Source: an uncultured Bacteroidales bacterium (GTDB taxonomy: Bacteria > Bacteroidota > Bacteroidia > Bacteroidales > Bacteroidaceae). From it: a DNA stretch of 64,000 nt. How positions within the stretch are numbered: position 1 is the first letter of the stretch; every line of letters begins with the position of its first letter. A program made the position numbers and the translations under genes. The notes beneath the pieces were generated by a model. It was not told the origin of the DNA, searched no databases, and saw only the letters and a list, made by a program, of their open reading frames with translations. This document shows positions 16,614-24,466 of this stretch, piece after piece. The stretch lies in the NCBI GenBank assembly GCA_945787885.1, contig CALZJF010000001.1, positions 62,001 to 126,000 on the forward strand. Direction: 5' to 3'.

Positions 16614-17684
16614 TTAAAAAGCTGCCGTGGAAGCAGCAGAAGCAGCCGTAGAAGCAGAAGATGCCGCAGGCGCAGCGGCTGCCAGAGCCTGACGCGCCAT
16701 CGCCTTCGCCCGCTCTACCACGCGCTGATACTGCGCGGCGCGGCGGAAGAAGTCGTGCTTGCGGAGCATTTCCTGCCAGGGGGCGCAGCTATGCTGATAG
16801 GAGGCGAGCTCATTGGACTTCTGCAAATCGTGGACCGCCAATCGCGAGATTTCTGCCTCGCGCTCTCGGCGCAGACGGGTGCAGACGGCTTCCATGACGG
16901 GGCCTACGACGTGCTCTGCCAAGTCATGTCCGCGCATGAAAAGATAGGTGGTGGGGGGCGTCACGCCCAGTGCCTCCACGCTCTCGCAGAGCGGGCGGAA
17001 GGTCTGGCGCCCTTCCGGAAACTGACGCTGGAGCTGACTGACGCGGCGATTGCAACGCTGGCGCAGGGCGGCCAGGCTCTTTTCGGGATGGCTGAGGTCG
17101 AAACGGTCGATGGAGACAACATCGGCGAAGTCGCTGAGGGGGAAACGGTTGTGGCGGCCATAGGTGTATGCCCAGACGTTCCACAGGAAGAGGCGGTGGA
17201 TGATTTGGCTATACTGCTCCAGGAAGGCGGAAAAATCGAAGATGTCGTGGTCATTGAGCGTGGCCATGACGCAGACGCGCTGCAACGTGGGGGCGTAGCA
17301 CTGGAAGTTCTCTATGGCATAGACGTAGGTGTGGAGCACATAGGGCGAAGTGCAGAGCTGCTGGCTGATGGGCGTGGAGCCTTGCTCGAGATAGTCATAG
17401 TCGGCATCCACGCAGGCTATCATGTTGGGCCCGAGACGATTGCCCATGGCCATCTTTTTACCCCGGCAGAGGGAATTTCGGCTGGGGAGGGCGACATCGA
17501 ATCGCACCTTCCGCCCTTCGCCGTCTGCCATGTCGGCAGCTACGTCATCGAGCAGCTGCTTCCAGAACAGGATGTCGTCGTAGCTCTCTACGTATGCCAC
17601 GATGCGGCATGGCGCCGAGCGTCCTGCCAGGGCATTGGCGGCAGCGATGTAGGAGGAATTGAGGTGGGAGGTCAGGCCGGACAT
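16614..17684 (-). CDS. DUF4435 protein with TOPRIM-like nuclease core (AriB-like)
   Basis: A 356-residue protein. The N-terminal part (residues ~25-110) has the TOPRIM pattern: RIVAYVESYDDILFWK with Glu33, then NMIACVDADYDYLE with Asp93, Asp95 and Asp97. The next segment (SPYVLHTYVYAIENFQCY) is characteristic of DUF4435. The middle is helical, and the last ~24 residues are a low-complexity Ala/Ser/Thr tail. In the PARIS defence system a DUF4435/TOPRIM effector (AriB) works with an ABC ATPase (AriA); OLD nucleases combine the same activities in one chain. Here the ATPase gene lies 30 bases upstream on the same strand, the same pairing. Metal-dependent nuclease activity and a defence role are inferences; a housekeeping nucleic-acid role is also possible. 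Confidence 0.75.
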   Translation of the reverse strand: MSGLTSHLNSSYIAAANALAGRSAPCRIVAYVESYDDILFWKQLLDDVAADMADGEGRKVRFDVALPSRNSLCRGKKMAMGNRLGPNMIACVDADYDYLEQGSTPISQQLCTSPYVLHTYVYAIENFQCYAPTLQRVCVMATLNDHDIFDFSAFLEQYSQIIHRLFLWNVWAYTYGRHNRFPLSDFADVVSIDRFDLSHPEKSLAALRQRCNRRVSQLQRQFPEGRQTFRPLCESVEALGVTPPTTYLFMRGHDLAEHVVGPVMEAVCTRLRREREAEISRLAVHDLQKSNELASYQHSCAPWQEMLRKHDFFRRAAQYQRVVERAKAMARQALAAAAPAASSASTAASAASTAAF

Positions 17685-17714
17685 AGTTTTTTGGGGGGTC
17701 GGTAATGGTTGGGA

Positions 17715-18557
17715 CTACTGCGAAATTTCGCTGACCTCCGTCACGCAGTCTGCCCATCCGTCCATGATGACGGCGGGGGAATGCGTGGTCAGCACGATCT
17801 GCGCATGGGGATTGAGCTGGCGAATCATGTCGATAAGCCGTTTCTGCCAGTCGAAGTGGAGGCTGACCTCCGGCTCGTCCATCAGGAGGACGTAGGGCTT
17901 GAGGTCTTCGGTGAGGACGGTGAGGAGGATGATGAGCATCTGCTTCTCGCCGCTGGAGAGGACGTAGGGGGAGATGTACTCGCCGTACTGGCAGAACCTC
18001 AGCTCATTGCTCTGCCTGTCAATGCGCTTGCCAGTTTCAGAGAAGAGTTCATCGACGAGGTCCTGAAATTTCGTCTTCATCTCAGCTGCCGCCGCCGCCT
18101 GCTCGCGTGCCGAGGGGTCGCCGCTCGTGAGGAGCTGAATCATGCGGTTGCCCACGTTTACCTGATAGTCGAGGTATCGGCGCTGAAGCTGATAGAGCTG
18201 CCAGTCGAGCTCCGTGGAGACTGCCCCTTCTGCCAGCGTGGTGAGGCGTTCGGACTGCACGAGCTGGCGGTCGATGCTGCGAATGACGTCGTAGCGAATG
18301 GTGGTGGCATCCTTCGGACAGAAATCCACCTTCACGCCGAAGAGGGCGCCCTGCGGCAAGGCATCAATGCGGATTTCGCCCGAGGGGGGAATGGAGAGCA
18401 GATGCTGCACAAGGCGGTTGATGATGGTGGACTTTCCCTCGCCATTCTTGCCGCTCAGCACATTGACGCTGGGCTGCAACTTCCAGACTATGTGCTTATG
18501 GCCGTTCCAAAGGCTGTTGATTTCAATCTTTTCAATGTATTCCGCAAATTTCTGCAT
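17715..18557 (-). CDS. ABC-type (SMC/OLD-like) ATPase paired with DUF4435 protein
   Basis: A compact 280-residue AAA/ABC-type ATPase with a complete site: Walker A GKNGEGKST (36-44), signature LSSGEKQ (200-206), Walker B VLLMDEPE (223-230), and the switch histidine in LTTHSP (His259). Between Walker A and the signature lies a helical region (about 90-190) in place of the long coiled coil of SMC proteins. There is no membrane segment, and no transporter partner. The chain is much shorter than I recall for AriA of PARIS or for full OLD proteins, so this is a minimal version. It is the first gene of a two-gene operon with a good promoter and a terminator after the DUF4435 gene. Likely role: a nucleotide-gated sensor controlling the downstream TOPRIM protein. 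Confidence 0.82.
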   Translation of the reverse strand: MQKFAEYIEKIEINSLWNGHKHIVWKLQPSVNVLSGKNGEGKSTIINRLVQHLLSIPPSGEIRIDALPQGALFGVKVDFCPKDATTIRYDVIRSIDRQLVQSERLTTLAEGAVSTELDWQLYQLQRRYLDYQVNVGNRMIQLLTSGDPSAREQAAAAAEMKTKFQDLVDELFSETGKRIDRQSNELRFCQYGEYISPYVLSSGEKQMLIILLTVLTEDLKPYVLLMDEPEVSLHFDWQKRLIDMIRQLNPHAQIVLTTHSPAVIMDGWADCVTEVSEISQ

Positions 18558-18593
18558 AGCTGTTCATATTACAAAAGATGGGAAATGATGCAG

Positions 18594-18626
18594 CAAATAT
18601 ACGACTTTCTGAGCGTTGGCGGCAAA
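18594..18626 (-). promoter_or_regulatory. Promoter of the ATPase-DUF4435 operon
   Basis: On the minus strand TATATTTG (18594-18601) is preceded by TTTG (18623-18626) at a spacing of 21. It lies about 37 bases upstream of the ATPase start. Confidence 0.6.
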
Positions 18627-18774
18627 AAGCAATCACTTTTTTGACCAAAACGCGCGTTTTGCAGGCAGATAGAGGCGGGCGACGAGTGGAAGGCGAGCAT
18701 GAGAATATAGGTGGCATTCGTCGATAAAAGCTGAGGAATAGTAAATTTTATCTGAAAATCAGCACGCTTATTCT

Positions 18775-18782
18775 TAACTTTG
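18775..18782 (+). promoter_or_regulatory. Putative -7 element of the outer-membrane barrel gene
   Basis: TAACTTTG matches TAnnTTTG and gives a leader of about 100 bases ending in a TATATATA tract just before the start codon. No clear -33. Together with the divergent promoter at 18594-18626 this accounts for the 330-base gap. Confidence 0.4.
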
Positions 18783-18887
18783 CCCTTCGGCGTGCATCTT
18801 TCCATACGTAGCCCGCCACTACTCCACCCTGCCGGCTGCGAACCCGGACGAAAAGACAACAAACATACACCTCTTATATATATACTG

Positions 18888-21800
18888 ATGAAAGGAAAAC
18901 TGCTATCCCTACTTGCGTGGCTATGCCTCAGCCTGACCGTCACGGCACAGAACCCACAGCGGCAACAGCACGCACAGACGAAAACGCGCACTCTGCAAGG
19001 AAGCGTGCTCACGGACAAGACACGGCAACCGCTGGAACTGGCTACCGTGAGACTGCTCACGCAGGACAGTACCCTCGTGACGGGCACCTTCACCGACTCT
19101 CTGGGAAACTACACGCTCCACACCGACCGGCGCGGCCCGATGATTGTGCTGGCATCGTACGTCTCGTTTGAGTCGGCAGCACAGGATGTGCGCGTGGGAG
19201 GCCCGCACGACACCATTCAGGTGAACGACATTCTGCTCAAAGGCGACGACATTGCCCTGCGTTCGGCAGTCGTCACGGCCACCGTGGCAAAGATGGAACA
19301 GCTGGAGGACACGACCGTCTTCAACGCCAGCGCATACCGCACGCCGGAAGGGGCTAACCTGGAGGCGCTCATCAAGCTCTTCCCCGGCATTGAGGTGGGC
19401 GACGACGGCAAAATCACTTGGAACGGCAAGGAGGTGAAGGAGTTTCTGATCAACGGAAAAGACTTCTTCAAGGGCGATACGGAAGTGGCGATGAAGAATC
19501 TGCCCGTCAGTCTCGTCAAGAAAATCAAGGCGTACGACAAAAAGAGCGACTACGCCGAGCAGACGGGCATAGACGACGGCGAGGAAACGACCGTCCTGGA
19601 CATCATGACGAAACGCGAACTGAACCAGACGCTCGTGACGAATATCGACGTGGCAGGCGGATGGGACTGGGACGACCATGCGCTCTATTCTGCCAAGATG
19701 TTTGCCACCCGATTTACAGACCGCAGCCGATACACCGTCTTTGCATCGCGCAACAACATCGGCGATGCCAGCTTCGGCGGACGAGGCGGCGGGGGCGCGG
19801 GCTCTGGCATCACCACCAGCACGATGGCGGGATTCGACTTCAGCTGGGAGAACGACAAGAAAAGATTTGAGGCAGGACGCTTCGAGCTGAACGGCAATGT
19901 GCGCTATAACGGCAGGGACAACGATACGGAATCTACTGCGAGCAGCCAGAGCTTCATGAGCGGAACGACGGCACAGAGCTTCCAGAACTCCCACGCATGG
20001 CGCTCCAGCCTGAGCCACAACGTGAACTCCTCGCTGAGACTGCAGTGGTGTCCTGACTCGCTGACGAGCATCGCGCTCCGCCCTTCGTATTCGTTCAGCA
20101 AAAGCAAGGGGACGGCTGATTCGCGCTCGGCCACCTTCGACCAAGACCCCTTTGAGCAACTGCCGGGCACGGAGGATGCGGACGATGTGCTGGACCACTT
20201 CTTCGATGCACGCAATGGCGGCACGCCGCTCTTCAATGCGGACAGCGAGGATGCACCGGAATGGCTCGTCAATCTCAATCGCAGCACGAGCCTTTCGGAG
20301 AGCCAGAGCCACAGCGTCAGCGCGGAACTGAATGCCACGCGACGACTGACGGGCAAGGCGGGACGAAACATCTCCATGACTGCGAGGGGAGGATGGAGCC
20401 GGAGCGAGGCGTTCTCCTACTCCAAAGCGCAAATCTTCACCCGGCAGAACACGGCTGCCGAGGGCGAGACGCCGGCATTCAGCCTGAAAGACAACACGAC
20501 GCACCAATTCTCGACCACGCCGCAGAAGAATTGGAACGTGAACGTGGGCGGCAGCTACGTGGAGCCCCTCGTCGGAAAATGGTTTGGCGAACTGCGCTAC
20601 AACTACGAGCGAAAATTTCAGGACTCTGACCGCGCGCTCTTTGACCTCTACGATGCGCCGTCATTCCAGCAACTTCTGGCCAATCAGACGCAGTTTGCCA
20701 CCATCGGGCTTTACCGCGCGGGCAACGATGCCATCGCTTCGTGGACCACGGACCCCCTGCAGGCACTCTCGGCCATGAACGCTGAAGACGTGCTGGCGGC
20801 GATACGCGATGCCTCGAACTCGCAGTATGCGCAATACAACTACAGCAACCACAGCGTGCGCCTCGGCATTCGCTACAACACGGAGAAGGTGCGCTTCAAC
20901 GCTGCCGTCAATTTCAACCCGGAACACACCGTCCTGGACTACGAACGGCTGCTGCTCGACACCACCGTCGTGCGCAATGTCCATAACTTCCGCCCGGAGG
21001 CACGGCTGCGACTGAACTTCTCGAAGACGCACCGCCTGAACATCATGTATAGAGGCTCGTCGTCGCAACCGTCGATGACGAACTTGCTGCCCGTGGTCGA
21101 TACATCGAACCCGCTGAACATCAGTGCGGGAAACACGAACCTCGAACCATCATGGCGCGACAATATCAGGATATTCTTCAACGGCTACAACGCTGACAAA
21201 CAGCAGGGAATCATGGTACGCTACAACTTCGAAAACCTGCGACGGAGCATTTCGACGCTGCAAATCTACGACGAGACGAACGGCGTGCGCTACAGCCGGC
21301 CGGAGAACATCAGCGGAAACTGGAACACGAACGCCAACCTGACCTACAACCGAGGCTTGGGCAGGGAAAAACTCTTCAACATTGCCACCAGCACGAGCTT
21401 CAACTTCAATCATCAGGTGGGATATTCTGCCAGCAAAAGCTCCGTGGAGGACTTCAACCTGCCGGAAATACCGACCTACGAGGACATCAACAGGCTCTTC
21501 AACCGCTTCATGGCGGGAGGAGCTGAGAAGGCGCTGACGAAAACCACGCGGATTGGCGAACGTCTGGACCTCACTTACCGCCGCTCGCTATGGGACGTCG
21601 CACTGAATGGCAACATGAACTATCAGCACTCCGTGAGCAACGCCTCAAACGCGCGGAATCTGGACACTTGGAGCTTCAAGTATGGGGCGACGGCGAACGT
21701 TAATCTGGACTGCGGACTCTCCATCTCTACTGACATCGGCATGAACTCGCGCCGCGGATATTCTGAGGCTTCGATGAATACGAACGAACTTATCTGGAAC

Positions 21801-22127
21801 GCGCAGATAGCGCAGTCGTTCCTCAAAGGCAAGGCGCTGACGCTCAGCCTGCAGTTCTACGACATTCTCCAGCAGCAGAGCAATATCAGCCGAAGCGTGA
21901 CGGCACTGATGCGCGAAGACAGTTGGAACAACGCCATCAACTCTTACTTCATGGTCCACCTCATCTATAAGCTGAACCTCTTCAATGGCTCGCGCGCACA
22001 GCAGGAGGAGCAGCCTCCGATGGGTCCGCCCCCCGCTGGCGTAGGCTATGGCAGCGGGAGGCCAGGCCCCGGCGGCCGTCCGATGGGAGGCCCCGGCGGC
22101 AATCGCCCGATGGGAGGCCCGTTCTAA
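18888..22127 (+). CDS. Outer-membrane beta-barrel protein with carboxypeptidase-like N domain (TonB-receptor-like)
   Basis: A 1079-residue outer-membrane protein. A signal peptide (MKGKLLSLLAWLCLSLTVTAQ) is followed by a carboxypeptidase-regulatory-like domain (residues ~30-115: LQGSVLTDKTRQPLELATV, FTDSLGNYTLHTD). A plug-like domain follows (about 130-250: ALIKLFPGIEVGDDGKITWN, LINGKDFFKG), then a long barrel of the OMP_b-brl_3 type. It ends in a Gly/Pro-rich tail (residues ~1045-1079, repeated PMGGP) that is unusual and may be surface exposed. No SusD-like gene is next to it, so it is not a glycan-uptake pair. The frame is open from 18780, but ATG 18888 places the signal peptide first. The cargo is unknown. 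Confidence 0.88.
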   Translation: MKGKLLSLLAWLCLSLTVTAQNPQRQQHAQTKTRTLQGSVLTDKTRQPLELATVRLLTQDSTLVTGTFTDSLGNYTLHTDRRGPMIVLASYVSFESAAQDVRVGGPHDTIQVNDILLKGDDIALRSAVVTATVAKMEQLEDTTVFNASAYRTPEGANLEALIKLFPGIEVGDDGKITWNGKEVKEFLINGKDFFKGDTEVAMKNLPVSLVKKIKAYDKKSDYAEQTGIDDGEETTVLDIMTKRELNQTLVTNIDVAGGWDWDDHALYSAKMFATRFTDRSRYTVFASRNNIGDASFGGRGGGGAGSGITTSTMAGFDFSWENDKKRFEAGRFELNGNVRYNGRDNDTESTASSQSFMSGTTAQSFQNSHAWRSSLSHNVNSSLRLQWCPDSLTSIALRPSYSFSKSKGTADSRSATFDQDPFEQLPGTEDADDVLDHFFDARNGGTPLFNADSEDAPEWLVNLNRSTSLSESQSHSVSAELNATRRLTGKAGRNISMTARGGWSRSEAFSYSKAQIFTRQNTAAEGETPAFSLKDNTTHQFSTTPQKNWNVNVGGSYVEPLVGKWFGELRYNYERKFQDSDRALFDLYDAPSFQQLLANQTQFATIGLYRAGNDAIASWTTDPLQALSAMNAEDVLAAIRDASNSQYAQYNYSNHSVRLGIRYNTEKVRFNAAVNFNPEHTVLDYERLLLDTTVVRNVHNFRPEARLRLNFSKTHRLNIMYRGSSSQPSMTNLLPVVDTSNPLNISAGNTNLEPSWRDNIRIFFNGYNADKQQGIMVRYNFENLRRSISTLQIYDETNGVRYSRPENISGNWNTNANLTYNRGLGREKLFNIATSTSFNFNHQVGYSASKSSVEDFNLPEIPTYEDINRLFNRFMAGGAEKALTKTTRIGERLDLTYRRSLWDVALNGNMNYQHSVSNASNARNLDTWSFKYGATANVNLDCGLSISTDIGMNSRRGYSEASMNTNELIWNAQIAQSFLKGKALTLSLQFYDILQQQSNISRSVTALMREDSWNNAINSYFMVHLIYKLNLFNGSRAQQEEQPPMGPPPAGVGYGSGRPGPGGRPMGGPGGNRPMGGPF

Positions 22128-22227
22128 GAGAGAGGCAGCCCACTCCGACTGAGGGACGGCTCATTCTGAATGAGGGACTGCCCATTCTGACATAGAGCCA
22201 TTCCGCCGCATCGGCAAGTGTATAAAA

Positions 22228-22271
22228 AAAAGTCGCACAGCTCAGGGCAACACCTGCGCTGTGCGACTTTT
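22228..22271 (+). terminator. Terminator of the barrel gene
   Basis: AAAAGTCGCACAGC (22228-22241) pairs perfectly with GCTGTGCGACTTTT (22258-22271). It could work in both directions. Upstream, 22128-22200 holds short repeats of GACTGAGGGAC / CCCATTCTGA type with no known role. Confidence 0.75.
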
Positions 22272-22323
22272 CTCTGTATCGGGAGGGGAAGTCAATTCTC
22301 CGCTGTTTCTATCTTACTCTAAA

Positions 22324-22384
22324 GGTAGGTTCTATCAATTAGCTTGTGATGCCTTCACTTGAAAACTAATTTATAGAGCCTACC
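22324..22384. repeat. Miniature inverted-repeat element, short copy (copy 2)
   Basis: A 61-bp element with ends GGTAGGTTCTATCAATTAG and CTAATTTATAGAGCCTACC, flanked by TAAA on both sides (22320-22323 and 22385-22388). Only a shortened interior is kept. It lies 15 bases beyond the stop of the AAA-ATPase/nuclease gene. Confidence 0.85.
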
Positions 22385-22399
22385 TAAAAAGAATTTCGA

Positions 22400-23962
22400 T
22401 TACCTACTTATCTTCCAGTCGCCTATCGTGCGTCTGACTGTATCGAAGTTGATGCCAACCTTGACAACAGGAAGCCTGCTGAGGGAAAATCTGGAAGCAT
22501 AATTCTTGAGGTCTATCTGCTTCAGAGCTATCTCCGATGATTTATCGAGTTTCAGCTCAAAAAGATACAATGCCTTATCTGTGCTCATGACCACATCCAC
22601 TCTGCCAGTGGGAGTATGCACCTCTACATCTACGTATCTGCCCATAAGCGAGAAAATGACATATAGCAACTGCTGATAATGCCCCTCGTAATCCGTGTTA
22701 TTGCAATAGGGGATGGTAAGAAGGTATGCCTGAAGCAGACGCAGCATCTCATCAAGGTCGTCGTGAATCAGCGCACGATTCATTCGCGCCGTAGCTGTCA
22801 GTCCGCTGCCTGTCTGTCGTTGCACATAGTTGGGGAGCAGACTTTCCATCAGGCCGATACGAATTTCCCGGTTGGGAATGTCAAGGGTATAGAGCTTGCA
22901 TGAAGAATCATAATCTGTAATCGTGACGTAGCCGCTCTGATAAAGCAGGGGCGTGATGGAAGTCATGCTCTCGGTTGGCGCATCAAACTCAGATTTCAAG
23001 GCTTCTATTCTGCAAATGTCTGATGGCGCAACATCAAACTCCCGAAGTTTCTCTACAAGGAACGTGGGCGTCCCACTCTCGAACCAATAACTCTCTATCT
23101 TATTCTTTGCAAAGGCAAGCATCAGGCTGAAAGGATTGAAGATGCCGGGCGAGGGCCATGTGAAATGATAGCCATCGTATTGCCTTTTCAGAGCAAGAAG
23201 CGCTTGCTCGCGAGTCTGCACCGTGGCGCGTGCCAATCTGTCAATATAGTCAGGCATCTGCGTAAGTATCTCTTCTTCGGTGATACCGCAAACGGCAGCA
23301 AACTCCTCGTCCATGCTGATATTCGTCAGATTATTCAATTCACTGAATATGCTGAGCTGAGAGAACTTGGTAATGCCCGTGAGAAATACGAAATGAAGAT
23401 AGGGATCGCAGTCCTTCAGAGGCGAAAAGAAATTGCGCATGACATTGCGCAACACTGGCAGCATAGTCGTCTCGTGGGCAACATCGAGGAGCGGAGCATC
23501 ATATTCATCAATCAGCACTACCACCTTCTTGCCCGTCTGATGATACGCAGCCTGAATCAATGCCGTGAAGCGGTCGTTGTTGTCTGGGGCAGGATGGGCA
23601 ATGCCATAGATTTCTTCATATTCCGCAAGACGATTACCAAGATAGCGTTCCAGCTGCTCTTTCTCCATGTGCTTGCCTGAAGCCATACTGATGCGCAACA
23701 CGGGGTACGCTGTCCACTCCTTCTCCTCTCTGTCAATGGCCAGACCCTTAAAGAGCTCCTTTCTCCCTTCAAAATAGGCTTGCAGAGTAGAAACCAACAG
23801 TGATTTTCCAAAGCGGCGGGGACGACTCAGGAATATATATTTGCTGATTGCCATCATCTTGCAGATGTAGGCAGTCTTATCAACATACATATAGTCTTTG
23901 TTCACCACTTCGCTGAAAGTCTGCAAGCCCACGGGCAAACGTTTGAGAGTCTTTTTATCCAT
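22400..23962 (-). CDS. AAA-ATPase-like and PD-(D/E)XK nuclease-like protein
   Basis: A 520-residue two-domain protein of a group common and multi-copy in Bacteroidales. The N-terminal ATPase (AAA-ATPase_like) has the family's modified P-loop RPRRFGKS (47-54) and Walker B VVVLIDEYDAPL (IDEYD at 151-155). The C-terminal domain has the PD-(D/E)XK pattern: GRVDVV with Asp456 and LFELK with Glu469 and Lys471. The function of the family is not known to me; mobile-element or defence roles have been considered. The frame is open to 24061, but ATG 23962 gives MDKKTLKRLPVGLQTF, the usual family start. The gene is AT-richer than its neighbours and is bracketed by copies of the miniature element at 22324-22384 and 24128-24316. 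Confidence 0.88.
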   Translation of the reverse strand: MDKKTLKRLPVGLQTFSEVVNKDYMYVDKTAYICKMMAISKYIFLSRPRRFGKSLLVSTLQAYFEGRKELFKGLAIDREEKEWTAYPVLRISMASGKHMEKEQLERYLGNRLAEYEEIYGIAHPAPDNNDRFTALIQAAYHQTGKKVVVLIDEYDAPLLDVAHETTMLPVLRNVMRNFFSPLKDCDPYLHFVFLTGITKFSQLSIFSELNNLTNISMDEEFAAVCGITEEEILTQMPDYIDRLARATVQTREQALLALKRQYDGYHFTWPSPGIFNPFSLMLAFAKNKIESYWFESGTPTFLVEKLREFDVAPSDICRIEALKSEFDAPTESMTSITPLLYQSGYVTITDYDSSCKLYTLDIPNREIRIGLMESLLPNYVQRQTGSGLTATARMNRALIHDDLDEMLRLLQAYLLTIPYCNNTDYEGHYQQLLYVIFSLMGRYVDVEVHTPTGRVDVVMSTDKALYLFELKLDKSSEIALKQIDLKNYASRFSLSRLPVVKVGINFDTVRRTIGDWKISR

Positions 23963-24127
23963 ACAGCATATAAGTTTTAGGCAATGAGCCTTGCAAAAAA
24001 AATTACAATCTTGAATTGCACGGCAAAAATATAGTAAAATTCTCACTTCACCAAGAAACAACCCGTTGGTTTCATATCTCAGACCGTCTTCAGACTGACC
24101 ATTTGTCTTCTTGGAATGATGAGTAAA

Positions 24128-24316
24128 GGTAGGTTCTATAAATTAGCTTGCGATGTATTTGCGACTATCGTGCCGTAGGTTTATGTTTTTCACGAAGGAG
24201 CGTAGCGGGCTACGTGACTGAATGAAAGACAAAAACCTACGGTGCGAGAGGCGTGAAGACATCCAAGTAAAACAGAAACACGGCCTTACATTGAAAACTA
24301 ATTTATAGAACCTACC
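24128..24316. repeat. Miniature inverted-repeat element with nested insert (copy 3)
   Basis: A 189-bp element with near-perfect ends GGTAGGTTCTATAAATTAG and CTAATTTATAGAACCTACC, flanked by TAAA on both sides (24124-24127 and 24317-24320). Compared with the 105-bp copy at 60531-60635 it carries about 84 extra bases (24165-24242 plus a repeat of TGCGA). The extra DNA has its own inverted ends (TGCCGTAGGTTT / AAACCTACGG) and an internal hairpin CGTAGC-GG-GCTACG. It is flanked by TGCGA, as if one small element had jumped into another. It contains no ORF of note. Confidence 0.85.
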
Positions 24317-24395
24317 TAAAACAATTGAATATCAGCACACCGGGGCCATACGCTTACAGAGACTGGCAAGCACGGCAGGAGGACGAGACAAAACA

Positions 24396-24443
24396 ATAGG
24401 GAGGCATTCTGTAAATCAGCGATATTACAGAATGCCTCCCTAT
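24396..24443 (-). terminator. Terminator of the glycogen operon
   Basis: A 19-bp perfect stem (24396-24414 with 24425-24443) lies 23 bases downstream of the GH57 stop. The short T run on the minus strand is weak, so it may also act on transcripts from the other side. Confidence 0.65.
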
Positions 24444-24466
24444 ATAATATAAGAATGAGTCAGGAA

